A program made the translations under genes and the position numbers. DNA of 64,000 bases, from positions 3,348,001-3,412,000 of the forward strand of contig NC_014376.1 in assembly GCF_000144625.1 (NCBI RefSeq), in the 5' to 3' direction. Under the pieces are notes generated by a model. That model was not told the DNA's origin, ran no database searches, and saw only the letters and a list, made by a program, of their open reading frames with translations. Source of the stretch: [Clostridium] saccharolyticum WM1. Its GTDB lineage: Bacteria > Bacillota > Clostridia > Lachnospirales > Lachnospiraceae. This document shows, piece after piece, positions 16,746-25,077 of this stretch; positions within the stretch are counted from its first letter, which is position 1; every line of letters begins with the position of its first letter.

Positions 16746-18094
16746 GCAGGCATAATCTGTTTTTTACTCCAGAGCAGGAAATCGGAGATTTTCACGGCGT
16801 GCTGCAAAAGGTGCAGGAATATATCGCCGGTCAGCACAGCGAGCTGCTGTCGGACGGCAACGCCGCCGAAGCTAAGGCCAACATCAAGAGGTACATCACC
16901 AAATTTGTGCAGGACAGCCGTGTGGCGGTCAAAGGCATGACACAGCAGCAGTTGGTGGATGCCCTGTATACGGAAATGGCCGAATACTCCTTTTTAACAA
17001 AATATATCTTTGCGGACGAAATCGAAGAAATCGACATCAACAGCTGGCGGGATATTGAAATCCAGTATGCCGGTGGGCGCTGCGAAAAGCTACTGGAGCA
17101 CTTTGACAGCCCCGAACACTGCATCAACGTGCTGCGCCGGATGCTTCATGTGTCCGGTACGATTCTGGATGATCAGTCCCCGCTGGTGGTCGGCACCCTT
17201 GCGGAAAATATCCGGATTGCGGTGATGAAAAGCCCTATTGTGGATGCCGGTGTGGGTGCGGCGGCTTCCATTCGTATTGTGAATCCCAATCACATGGAAA
17301 AAGAGGATTTCATAGACGGAGGCACGGCTACCGCTGAAATGCTGGATTTGCTCTCGGAGTTCATCCGCTACGGCATTTCGGTGTGTATTGCGGGGGCTAC
17401 CAGCAGCGGTAAAACTACGGTGGCAGGCTGGCTTTTAACCACTATCCCTGACAACAAGCGAATCTTCACCATTGAAAACGGCAGCCGGGAGCTTTCCCTC
17501 ATCCGGGAAAAGGACGGCAGGGTCACCAATTCCGTGGTGCATACCCTCACTCGCAACAGCGAGAACGAGCTGTATCGTATCGAGCAGATCGACCTTGTGG
17601 ACATCTCCCTGCGCTTCAACCCCGACATTATCGTGGTCGGCGAAATGCGTGGTGCGGAGGCCAACGCCGCACAGGAGGTAGCACGAACCGGCGTGGCGGT
17701 GGTCACCACCATCCACTCCAACTCCTGCGAATCCACCTACCGCCGCATGGTTTCCCTGTGCAAACGAGCCGTGGATATGTCGGACGAAACCCTCATGGGC
17801 TATGTGACCGAGGCCTATCCCATTGTCGTGTTCTGCAAGCAGCTGGAAAACAAACAGCGCAGGCTGATGGAAATCATGGAATGTGAAATTTTGCCGGATA
17901 ACAGCCGGAATTACCGCACCCTGTTCCGGTATGAGATTACCGAAAACCGTTATGAGAACAATCAGTTTTTCATTACCGGACACCATGTAACGGTGAATCC
18001 CATCTCCGACAGCCTGTGCAAACGGCTGCTGGAAAACGGGATGCCGCAGGAACGTATCAACGCCATCAGGAAAGGAGGGCAAATATCCGTATGA
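16742..18094 (+). CDS. CpaF/TadA-type secretion ATPase
   Basis: 450 residues, hexameric cytoplasmic motor of the GspE/VirB11 superfamily. Seen: N-terminal domain, Walker A GATSSGKTT (about residue 218), Asp box RFNPDIIVVGEMRGAEA with Walker B, and the His box VVTTIHSNS. Sequence style is CpaF/TadA rather than VirB11. Overlaps the previous and the next genes by 4 bases. It drives assembly of the pilus encoded around it. Confidence 0.92.
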   Translation: MSRHNLFFTPEQEIGDFHGVLQKVQEYIAGQHSELLSDGNAAEAKANIKRYITKFVQDSRVAVKGMTQQQLVDALYTEMAEYSFLTKYIFADEIEEIDINSWRDIEIQYAGGRCEKLLEHFDSPEHCINVLRRMLHVSGTILDDQSPLVVGTLAENIRIAVMKSPIVDAGVGAAASIRIVNPNHMEKEDFIDGGTATAEMLDLLSEFIRYGISVCIAGATSSGKTTVAGWLLTTIPDNKRIFTIENGSRELSLIREKDGRVTNSVVHTLTRNSENELYRIEQIDLVDISLRFNPDIIVVGEMRGAEANAAQEVARTGVAVVTTIHSNSCESTYRRMVSLCKRAVDMSDETLMGYVTEAYPIVVFCKQLENKQRRLMEIMECEILPDNSRNYRTLFRYEITENRYENNQFFITGHHVTVNPISDSLCKRLLENGMPQERINAIRKGGQISV

Positions 18095-19020
18095 CAACCA
18101 TTCAACTTTTGGCCTGTGCCGGAATGATTACAGGCTTTTTTCTATTGCTCGGCCTAAAGCCGATGGAATTCACCGATGGGCTGTTTTCCTTTCTCACCAG
18201 AGAAAAGAAATCCATTAGAGATGAAATCAAGGCGGCACAGCGCCACCAAAAGCCGGGATTTTTGAAGCGGCAAATCCAGATGGCGCAGGAGGTGCTGGCC
18301 ATGACCGGCAGGAGCAGCCGCTTTTCTTTGATTTGTGTCTGCTCCCTGCTACTGTTTGCCATCGGTGCCGCTATCGCCATTGTGATGGGCAACTTTTTTC
18401 TGGCTCCGGTGATGGCTGTGGGCTTTATGATGCTGCCCTTTTGGTATGTGCAGCTTACCGCCAGCCATTTCAAAAAAGATATTGCCGCCGAGCTGGAAAC
18501 GGCGCTCTCCATCGTAACCACAGCCTACCTGAGAAGTGAAAATATCCTCACGGCTGTGGAGGAAAATCTCCACTATTTAAACCCGCCGGTGCATCAGGTG
18601 TTCAAGGATTTTGTCCTGCGGGTGAAACTGATTGATCCGGATGTGCTGGAGGCCATCAAGGTGCTGCGCACCAAAATCGACAACGAGGTGTTCCGGGAAT
18701 GGTGCGATGCCCTGTGCGACTGCCAGCATGACCGCAGCCTGAAAGTCACACTGACTCCTATCGTCAGCAAGCTCAGTGATATGCGGATTGTCAACGGCGA
18801 GCTGGAATACCTTGTGTTTGAACCCCGCAAGGAATTTATTATCATGGTTATCTTTGTAATCGGCAACATTCCGCTGATGTATCTCCTCAATAAAAGCTGG
18901 TACGATACGCTGATGCATACTCCACTGGGGCAAATCATTCTGGCCATCAGCGCCGCCCTGATTTTTATCTCTACGGCCTGCGTGATACGGCTCACCAAGC
19001 CCATTGAGTACAGGAGGTGA
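18091..19020 (+). CDS. TadB-like pilus platform protein
   Basis: 309 residues with an N-terminal helix, a helix pair in the middle (FSLICVCSLLLFAIGAAIAIV) and two C-terminal helices around a cytoplasmic T2SSF-like domain. Position between CpaF and TadC homologues supports the call. ATG at 18091 overlaps the cpaF stop; earlier in-frame starts lie inside cpaF without a site. Confidence 0.85.
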   Translation: MTTIQLLACAGMITGFFLLLGLKPMEFTDGLFSFLTREKKSIRDEIKAAQRHQKPGFLKRQIQMAQEVLAMTGRSSRFSLICVCSLLLFAIGAAIAIVMGNFFLAPVMAVGFMMLPFWYVQLTASHFKKDIAAELETALSIVTTAYLRSENILTAVEENLHYLNPPVHQVFKDFVLRVKLIDPDVLEAIKVLRTKIDNEVFREWCDALCDCQHDRSLKVTLTPIVSKLSDMRIVNGELEYLVFEPRKEFIIMVIFVIGNIPLMYLLNKSWYDTLMHTPLGQIILAISAALIFISTACVIRLTKPIEYRR

Positions 19021-19025
19021 TGGTG

Positions 19026-19895
19026 ATGGGATTACTGTTTTTATTCGGAGTCACCTTAGCGGCTGGGCTGTTCTTTATTCTTTTGGATCTGCTGCGTCTG
19101 CCGTACCTCAGCACTGCCAAGGCCATGCTGAACACCACAAGGTCGGAGAAAAAAGCGGCAAGGGGCTTGGAAGCCTACCTCATGACTTGGGCGGTAAAGC
19201 TCGCAAGGCTCATCCGCATGGACGAATACCGCAGACATCAGCTGAAAAATGTGCTGAAAGCCACCGGCATGAACATGGAGCCGGAGGTCTATCAGGCGTA
19301 TGCGCTGGTGAAATCCGGCGTGATTCTGCTGCTGGCGATTCCGGCAGGGTTTATCTTTCCTTTGCTGGTGCCGGTGGTGGTGTTCCTTGGGGTCATGGTG
19401 TATTTCAAAGAAACTAAAAAGGCAGACGAAAAGCTGTCCGCCAAGCGAGCTTCCGTGGAAAAGGAGCTGCCCCGCTTTGTTGCCAACATCGAACAGGAGC
19501 TGAAAGCCTCCCGTGATGTGCTGGCCATCATAGAGAACTACAAGAAAAATGCCGGGGAAGCTTTTGCCAGTGAGCTGACCATGCTGGCAGCGGATATGCG
19601 TTCCTCCAGCTACGAGGCCGCCCTTACCCGGTTTGAGGCAAGACTCAATTCGCCCATGCTATCGGATGTGGTGAGAGGCCTCATCGGTGTGCTGCGTGGA
19701 GATGACAGCACGGTGTATTTTCAGATGCTGGCACATGACTTCAAGCAGCTGGAACTGCAGAAGCTCAAGGGTGAAGCACAGAAAATACCGCCCAAAATCC
19801 GTGTGTTTTCCTTCCTCATGCTGATGTGCTTTCTCTTTACCTATCTGGCCATCATTGCCTATGAGATCATCAAGTCCCTCGGTGGGATGTTTTAG
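19026..19895 (+). CDS. TadC-like pilus platform protein
   Basis: About 289 residues. Hydrophobic segments at the N-terminus, at about residues 100-125 (ILLLAIPAGFIFPLLVPVVV), and at the C-terminus flank a helical cytoplasmic domain of the T2SSF class (VEKELPRFVANIEQELKASR). ATG at 19026 has AGGAGG 8 bases upstream; in-frame GTG/ATG at 19017-19023 overlap that site. Forms the inner-membrane platform with TadB. Confidence 0.85.
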   Translation: MGLLFLFGVTLAAGLFFILLDLLRLPYLSTAKAMLNTTRSEKKAARGLEAYLMTWAVKLARLIRMDEYRRHQLKNVLKATGMNMEPEVYQAYALVKSGVILLLAIPAGFIFPLLVPVVVFLGVMVYFKETKKADEKLSAKRASVEKELPRFVANIEQELKASRDVLAIIENYKKNAGEAFASELTMLAADMRSSSYEAALTRFEARLNSPMLSDVVRGLIGVLRGDDSTVYFQMLAHDFKQLELQKLKGEAQKIPPKIRVFSFLMLMCFLFTYLAIIAYEIIKSLGGMF

Positions 19896-19907
19896 GGAGG
19901 GGTGAGC

Positions 19908-20303
19908 ATGAAGAAAATCTTAAAATCCAAACATGGTGAGGGCTACATTGATGTATGTGTCCTTGTCCTTTGCGCCATGCTGGTGATTGCGCTGGCTGTG
20001 CAGGTGCTGCCGGTGTTTATAGCAAAGAATCAGCTGGACACCTATGCTACCGAGCTGTGCCGGGAAGCGGAAATCAGCGGCAGGGTGGGCAGTGAAACCA
20101 GCCGCCGTGCTGCGGTTCTCACCGAGCAGACCGGGTTGAGTCCCCGGATTTCATGGTCAAAGACCGGCAATATCCAGCTCAATCAGGAAGTTACTGTGAC
20201 ACTGACCTTGGACAAGAATATTGGGCTGTTCGGCGGGTTCGGTTCGTTCCCTATCACCCTGCGCTCGGAGGCCTCCGGGAAAAGTGAGGTGTACCACAAA
20301 TGA
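19908..20303 (+). CDS. TadE-like pseudopilin (DUF4320-like)
   Basis: 131 residues. Short basic leader ending HGEG, then YIDVCVLVLCAMLVIALAVQVL as the pilin-like helix, then a beta-rich domain (VTVTLTLDKNIGLFGGFGSFP). Predicted cleavage after Gly12 with Tyr at +1, parallel to the pilin (EGF) and to the next protein (NGF). Start at ATG 19908 with GGGAGGGG. Known only as a conserved ICE protein; minor-pilin role is inferred. Confidence 0.75.
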   Translation: MKKILKSKHGEGYIDVCVLVLCAMLVIALAVQVLPVFIAKNQLDTYATELCREAEISGRVGSETSRRAAVLTEQTGLSPRISWSKTGNIQLNQEVTVTLTLDKNIGLFGGFGSFPITLRSEASGKSEVYHK

Positions 20304-20860
20304 CCAAACTAAGACACATTCTTAGGGATAAGGCCGGGAACGGCTTCCCTTTGGTGGTAGCCATTACGCTGGTGCTTGTGATTATCCTGTGCGGCATAAT
20401 GGAGTTTTTTCGGCTGAATATCATTGCCGCCGGTGTAAAAGAAGCCTTGGAGGGTGCCATTACTGTAACAGTCAACGACAACTATGCCGATGTGTATCAC
20501 GGTGTGCGAGAGGGCTACAGTGGCGGCTACCAACCGGACGGCTCCTCCTTTTCCTACAGCGTAAAGACCGGCGATATTTACAGTTACATGGATGGTGTCC
20601 TCGGTACAAAAAATGTCGGAGGCAGCCATGTGAAATATGCCGGGGAGGCTTTGGAGTACAAACTCTCCGGCTTGGATGTTACCATCCGAAATGCGCCGCT
20701 GGCTCCGTCCTTCCCTAAAAACGCACAGCGCTTTGAAGCAGATGCGGTAATATGGCTGGAGGTACCGGTCTATTTCGGCGGCAAGGAGCTGGCTCCCATG
20801 AAGATCAAGCTCAAGGTTCAGGCGGGATACACTGAAGTATTCGGTGAAAGTGACGTTTGA
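20300..20860 (+). CDS. TadE/TadG-like pseudopilin
   Basis: 186 residues. Leader ends AGNG, then FPLVVAITLVLVIILCGIMEFF, then an extracellular-type domain rich in Tyr, Ser and Gly. Predicted prepilin cut after Gly15. Overlaps the previous gene by 4 bases. Likely a minor pilin of the same machine. Confidence 0.72.
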   Translation: MTKLRHILRDKAGNGFPLVVAITLVLVIILCGIMEFFRLNIIAAGVKEALEGAITVTVNDNYADVYHGVREGYSGGYQPDGSSFSYSVKTGDIYSYMDGVLGTKNVGGSHVKYAGEALEYKLSGLDVTIRNAPLAPSFPKNAQRFEADAVIWLEVPVYFGGKELAPMKIKLKVQAGYTEVFGESDV

Positions 20861-20962
20861 CATGACTGTTCGGGAAATTGTCTGGACTTCCGAAAAAATA
20901 TATAGTATCGTAAGAAATGCAAAGAGGTAGCATTTTACACTTCTTCAAAGGAGGTTGTCTAT

Positions 20963-21481
20963 ATGAGTGAGAAAACAAAAAGGAGGCTCGCCATTGCGGG
21001 CGCTTCGGTGATTTGCATAGCGTTAGTCGTTGCCATCGGAATGCGGTTTGCCAAGGAACCCGCAAAGCCGGATGCTTCCTCGCAGGAGCCGGTCAGCACT
21101 TCGGATGTGGCTCCTGATATACAGAATAGCACAGAGAAAAAAGAGGTAGTGGTTTCTCCGCAGCCAACACCGGAGTCGAATACATCGGAAACACTGCCGT
21201 CCCAAACCGATCTGCCTGAGCAGAAGCTCCAGCTCGATCCGGTAAAGCCGGAAGCTCCTAAAAAGCCTGAACTGCCCAAGGATGCAGATACCACCAACCC
21301 ATCCAAGCCGCCGGAATATAAGGCAGAGGATACGGAAAAGAAGCCGACATCTTCAGAGAGTGTATCGCAAAGCAACGGCGGCCTGCCGGGCTTTGATAAC
21401 GTACCGGACGGCGGTGCCAATCAGGTGATTGAAGTTGATGGCGATGGTGATATTAACAAGCAGGTCGGAGAAATGGATTAA
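20963..21481 (+). CDS. Pro-rich membrane-anchored ICE protein (DUF6550-like)
   Basis: 172 residues. One N-terminal transmembrane helix (LAIAGASVICIALVVAIGM), then about 140 residues of low-complexity Pro/Ser/Glu-rich sequence (KPEAPKKPELPKD and similar) ending in GDGDINKQVGEMD. Such a tail can span the cell wall. Separate transcriptional start possible: 100 bases of spacer and a good AAAGGAGG site. Terminator follows. Function unknown; position suggests a stalk or anchor for the pilus. Confidence 0.7.
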   Translation: MSEKTKRRLAIAGASVICIALVVAIGMRFAKEPAKPDASSQEPVSTSDVAPDIQNSTEKKEVVVSPQPTPESNTSETLPSQTDLPEQKLQLDPVKPEAPKKPELPKDADTTNPSKPPEYKAEDTEKKPTSSESVSQSNGGLPGFDNVPDGGANQVIEVDGDGDINKQVGEMD

Positions 21482-21504
21482 TAAAAAATATATTAGTAGC
21501 AAGG

Positions 21505-21531
21505 AAACACGGTTTAACACCGTGTTTTTTT
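21505..21531 (+). terminator. Rho-independent terminator
   Basis: AAACACGGT/ACCGTGTTT stem with a T-run, between the Pro-rich protein and the Trp-rich secreted protein. Read-through or partial termination would set their ratio. Confidence 0.85.
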
Positions 21532-21550
21532 GTTGCGGAAAGGATAATTT

Positions 21551-23287
21551 ATGAAGCGATTTATGGGAGTGCTGCTCTCAATGGCTATCCTGTTCGCTGC
21601 TGTTTTTCCTATAAGTGCTTATGCCGATACGGGTGGCAGCGGCAACGTAGACGGCGGTGGCGGTGGCATGGGTGATGGTACCAGCACCAACTCGTGGACT
21701 CCAGGCAATGAGGGTGTGCGGGTGACAGTGGTTCGGGCAAGTGATCATGCAGTGGTTACGGCTTCTTTTGATTTTACCAACAAAGCACCGAATTCATCTA
21801 TATACAACTTTGGAAAGGTCAGCAAGCTACAATATAACGGTGGTAGATCGTTGTCGCCTGTCAAGGGTGGATATATTGCAATTAAACCAGCGCAAACCAT
21901 GCCGAAGATCATCAGCACCAATGGAAGCAACAATATCGAAGCTATTAAAAAATATTTCTGTTCCGAATATGTGGTCAAGCGTATCGCAGAGATTACCGGT
22001 ATGAGCTACGATGTGCTGATTGGCGGCGAGTATAAAATATTGCTGGAACCTATCGCCTATTACAAATTTGAGGGTGTGATGATTGCTACCACAGCCACGG
22101 AAGCCGCCATGTATGACGAACGGGTTGGGGGTCTCCTGCGCAGAAGAATGGTATCCCTTTCCCATAAAAATCTGCCCCTTGCCATGTTCTTGGAGGTGGC
22201 CGATCTCGGCTATCCGGCATGGTCAGGAAGCCGAAACAAGGCTGCCTCCAATTCGGAAATCAAGGATGCCCTCGGCCTTGGCATCGTGCGGTTTAAGGAC
22301 ATGCCTGCAGAGCCGCCCAATGTTTCCGTGTATGACTACGAATACCGGGTCAACACCGAGGTCATCACGGCGGTAACTGTCAGCGGAGGTCAGAGCGATC
22401 CGGATCATCCGGTGTCCGCCACCTTCTATGTGAATGGCAGAAGCTATCGGGTCAGCAACATCTACTATCCCGATGGCGACAGCCAGCTGGCGTGGATACG
22501 CTGGACAGCGCCAAGCACCCCACAGCAGATGACCATCACGGTTACTGTGTCTGGAGGCGGCAGCTCCAGCAAGGCAACAATTAATGTAAATATTGTTGAC
22601 CTTGATAAGAATCCGCCGCCCAATCCTGTGGCGAATGACCGCAATGACAGCTTTAGAAAGTCCGCTGTTCCCAACAATCCGCAGCAGACCTCTGCCAACT
22701 GGACAGTGTGGCGTCCTTGGTGGCAGGAGCATTGGGTCTGGCACAGCAAGTGGGTATGGGTTGGAAGCAGCGAAAATGGCCATTGGGTTGATAGAGGAAA
22801 ATGGGTAGACGAGGGATGGTGGGAGTTTGACCTCGACCGGTATCAGGCCAGCCTTTCAGCAAGCATGACAATCCAGCCCGATAACAAAAGCCCCACCGCC
22901 AGCGGAAAAACCATGAAGTCGGGCTATGGCATCAATCAGACGGTTTCCGCCAGAGTTAGCACCAATCAATCCTCGGCGGTAACCGGGGCGCAGACTGCGG
23001 TGACCTATTTCCCGGAATTCGGGTATCAAACCTACTGGCGGCTGCTGGAGCGTATGAGTTCAGGCTACAGTGCCCGGTTTGAATTTCAGAAAAACTCCTA
23101 CAGCACCTATAACCGCAGGACGCATTTTTCACCCATCTGGTTCCCTGACGGAAGCTATACCCCGTACACATGGCTGATAGACAGCTGGACACCCACCGGA
23201 ATGCTTTCCATGAACCTTACGGACAACGTCACCATCCGGGATAATTTGTGGAGCGACTGGCACATTGCGCCGCAGAAACCCCATTAA
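21551..23287 (+). CDS. Secreted Trp-rich, Gly-rich ICE protein, candidate pilus-associated adhesin
   Basis: 578 residues. Sec signal peptide (MKRFMGVLLSMAILFAAVFPISAYA, cut after AYA), Gly-rich region, a globular domain (residues about 50-260), an Ig-like or beta-sandwich region (VTAVTVSGGQ...IRWTAPSTPQQMTITVTVSGG), and a segment at about residues 392-430 dense in Trp (WRPWWQEHWVWHSKWVWVG... and WVDEGWWEFDLDRY). No sortase motif. No enzyme motif recognised. The place between pilus and type IV secretion genes and the signal peptide suggest a surface-exposed adhesin or tip protein, by inference. Confidence 0.7.
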   Translation: MKRFMGVLLSMAILFAAVFPISAYADTGGSGNVDGGGGGMGDGTSTNSWTPGNEGVRVTVVRASDHAVVTASFDFTNKAPNSSIYNFGKVSKLQYNGGRSLSPVKGGYIAIKPAQTMPKIISTNGSNNIEAIKKYFCSEYVVKRIAEITGMSYDVLIGGEYKILLEPIAYYKFEGVMIATTATEAAMYDERVGGLLRRRMVSLSHKNLPLAMFLEVADLGYPAWSGSRNKAASNSEIKDALGLGIVRFKDMPAEPPNVSVYDYEYRVNTEVITAVTVSGGQSDPDHPVSATFYVNGRSYRVSNIYYPDGDSQLAWIRWTAPSTPQQMTITVTVSGGGSSSKATINVNIVDLDKNPPPNPVANDRNDSFRKSAVPNNPQQTSANWTVWRPWWQEHWVWHSKWVWVGSSENGHWVDRGKWVDEGWWEFDLDRYQASLSASMTIQPDNKSPTASGKTMKSGYGINQTVSARVSTNQSSAVTGAQTAVTYFPEFGYQTYWRLLERMSSGYSARFEFQKNSYSTYNRRTHFSPIWFPDGSYTPYTWLIDSWTPTGMLSMNLTDNVTIRDNLWSDWHIAPQKPH

Positions 23288-23296
23288 AAACAGAGA

Positions 23297-23339
23297 AATA
23301 GCAAGGCCGCAGCGAATCAAAAACTGCGGCCTTGCTATT
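23297..23339 (+). terminator. Long perfect hairpin (processing or attenuation site)
   Basis: AATAGCAAGGCCGCAG and its exact complement (16 bp) with an 11-base loop. There is no strong T-tract after it, so it may be an RNA-stabilising or partial terminator rather than a full stop before the VirB2-like gene. Confidence 0.7.
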
Positions 23340-23369
23340 CTCAACCCTATAAAGAAAGGTGGAAAATCC

Positions 23370-23708
23370 ATGAAATCAAAACGAATTGCGATGCTCCTGT
23401 GCATGGTTCTGATGCTGTGCCTGATGTTCAGCACAACGGCCTATGCAGCAGGAAGCGGCGATGTGGCCGGAGCGATTGAGGGAACGTGGTCAACCGCGTC
23501 CCAACAAATCAAAACCGTGGTCAATAAGGTAGTGTTCCCTGCCATCGACTTGATTCTGGCGGTGTTTTTCTTTGCCAAGTTAGGCACATGTTATTTTGAA
23601 TATCGCAAACATGGTCAGATGGAATGGGCGGCTCCAGCGATCCTGTTTGCTTGCCTTGTGTTCACGCTGACGGCTCCCTTATATATCTGGACTATCCTCG
23701 GAATGTGA
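23370..23708 (+). CDS. VirB2/TrbC-like small membrane protein (DUF3852-like)
   Basis: 112 residues: Sec signal (ending TAYAA), then two hydrophobic segments (VVFPAIDLILAVFFFAKLG and APAILFACLVFTLTAPLYIW) joined by a charged loop. This is the plan of VirB2/TrbC pilins of type IV secretion. ATG at 23370 has GAAAGGTGG upstream; earlier codons would run through the hairpin. Pilin assignment is inference from topology and from the TrbL/PrgI/VirB4-like genes that follow. Confidence 0.7.
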   Translation: MKSKRIAMLLCMVLMLCLMFSTTAYAAGSGDVAGAIEGTWSTASQQIKTVVNKVVFPAIDLILAVFFFAKLGTCYFEYRKHGQMEWAAPAILFACLVFTLTAPLYIWTILGM

Positions 23709-23714
23709 TGAAAT

Positions 23715-23752
23715 GAGCAGGCCGAATCCTCATAAAAAGATTCGACCTGCTC
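23715..23752. terminator. Bidirectional terminator
   Basis: GAGCAGG-CCGAATC/GATTCGACCTGCTC stem between the VirB2-like gene and the convergent methyltransferase. Confidence 0.7.
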
Positions 23753-23768
23753 GACAAATTGTATTTGT

Positions 23769-24443
23769 TTATTTCTTCTGCCAAATAAGTGAATAGCGCC
23801 AGAATAATTTGCGATGCACTATTGCACCTGGAAGATGTTGTGCAACGAAAGAGCGAATCTCATGAATGGTCATGTAACTGTCGTGCTCTCCATGTTTCCT
23901 CCATACAGCAGTTGTGTGAGGATCGTCCTTATGCAGACTACCGTTCTTGATTAAGTTCATAATTACATTAGGCAATGCGGCAAATCCCCAAACAAAATGG
24001 TCGGCTATCGAATTGGCTTTTGCTAGATCGAGCAAAATTAGTTTACCACCAGGTCGCAGTTTATCCTTTGCAAACTCCAGTAGCCAGTCGTATGGAAGAT
24101 GATGTGCAGTGGCTGTTGAGATTATGATGTCAAACGACGATGTAGCATAATTCATATCCAGAATATTTCCGCAGATATATTCGATGTTATCAGCCGCGTT
24201 ATTGGAGCGGGCATATTCTATCATCTTGTCTGCGAGATCAACAGCAATTACTTTCTTCGCGTTTTTAGACAATAAGGCAGACAGTTCTCCTTTTCCACAT
24301 CCGATATCAAGACAAGTTCCTACACCAGCAGGTACATGTTGTAACAGATAAGGAAAGTAGCAATTATTGTGATTCCACTTTGGGTCGTCGCCTAATTCGG
24401 CAATTTCATTAAAATCTGATCTAACAATATCATAATTTTCCAT
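23769..24443 (-). CDS. SAM-dependent class I methyltransferase (cargo)
   Basis: 224 residues. Seen: motif I CLDIGCGKGE, acidic end of strand 2 (AVDLA), motif II FDIIISTATAHHLP and LRPGGKLILLDLAK, i.e. a complete Rossmann SAM-binding fold. It lies on the opposite strand to the conjugation genes, in more AT-rich sequence, so it is cargo slotted into the operon. Weak ribosome site. Substrate unknown; rRNA or small-molecule methylation are possible. Confidence 0.85.
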   Translation of the reverse strand: MENYDIVRSDFNEIAELGDDPKWNHNNCYFPYLLQHVPAGVGTCLDIGCGKGELSALLSKNAKKVIAVDLADKMIEYARSNNAADNIEYICGNILDMNYATSSFDIIISTATAHHLPYDWLLEFAKDKLRPGGKLILLDLAKANSIADHFVWGFAALPNVIMNLIKNGSLHKDDPHTTAVWRKHGEHDSYMTIHEIRSFVAQHLPGAIVHRKLFWRYSLIWQKK

Positions 24444-24557
24444 TATTAAATTACCCCGATAAATTCCTGTTTATCTCTATCATACCATACGCTGTTAAGT
24501 TTTTCCACCACCCTTATGCAAGTATTGACTGGCAGGTGCTGGGGATGTAGCGGAGGT

Positions 24558-24728
24558 TTACTCCTCCGACTTATCAGTCAGGCACAGTGGCGTATCGTCT
24601 GCATCCATATATGTTTCCTCGCACTCCTGCTGGACGGTACGCATCATACAAGCAGCTTGAGAAACGAGCTTCTCGGCATTAGTTACTGCGTTAAACATTT
24701 TATAATAAAGTTTTTTGTAATCTGCCAC
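24558..24728 (-). CDS. Small conserved mobile-element protein
   Basis: 56 residues starting at GTG (VADYKKLYYKMFNAVTNAE...) with AAAGGAGG 7 bases upstream. Helical, with two Cys. Related small proteins occur in phages and ICEs of Clostridia. A longer open frame to 24944 has no site and overlaps a decayed gene end, so it is not used. Confidence 0.65.
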   Translation of the reverse strand: MADYKKLYYKMFNAVTNAEKLVSQAACMMRTVQQECEETYMDADDTPLCLTDKSEE

Positions 24729-24864
24729 ACAAGTACCTCCTTTGAAATTATTCCGGCGGCTTCCGTTGTGTGGTATTAAAGCTCTGAAAAAACGGATTGT
24801 CAAGTCATAAATCAGAGAAGAAAAACTAGCCCGGTGCTTAGAAGATAGCAAAGCACAGGAGGTT

Positions 24865-24990
24865 TTAATGCCCCCTGTGCTTTTCCTTGCGTTTTTCCTG
24901 ACGTAAAGCAAACTGGCGCTCTTTTTCAGCTTTTTGTTGCTCACGTGTCTTGCGTTCCAGTTTTCCCTGCTCCTGTTGAAGTTTAAACTT
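24865..24990 (-). pseudogene. C-terminal remnant of a Lys/Arg/Gln-rich coiled-coil protein
   Basis: About 41 codons ending in TAA on the minus strand encode a highly charged helix (KFKLQQEQGKLERKT, RQEKRKEKHRGH). There is no start codon and an in-frame stop lies just upstream. The region 24729-25077 otherwise holds no gene. Confidence 0.55.
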
Positions 24991-25077
24991 TATTTTAGCA
25001 CTCTAACACACAAAAAGCAAGTTATGTATAACGGTTTTGGTGAAACCATTGACTGTCAGGGACTAGGGATGTAGTCA

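Noticed and set aside
17435..18097. 220-codon minus-strand frame
   Set aside because: Shadow of cpaF; no start signals and no recognisable motif.
24729..24944. N-terminal extension of the small gene at 24558
   Set aside because: The extension overlaps an independent coding remnant in another frame and lacks a ribosome site, whereas GTG 24728 has an ideal one.
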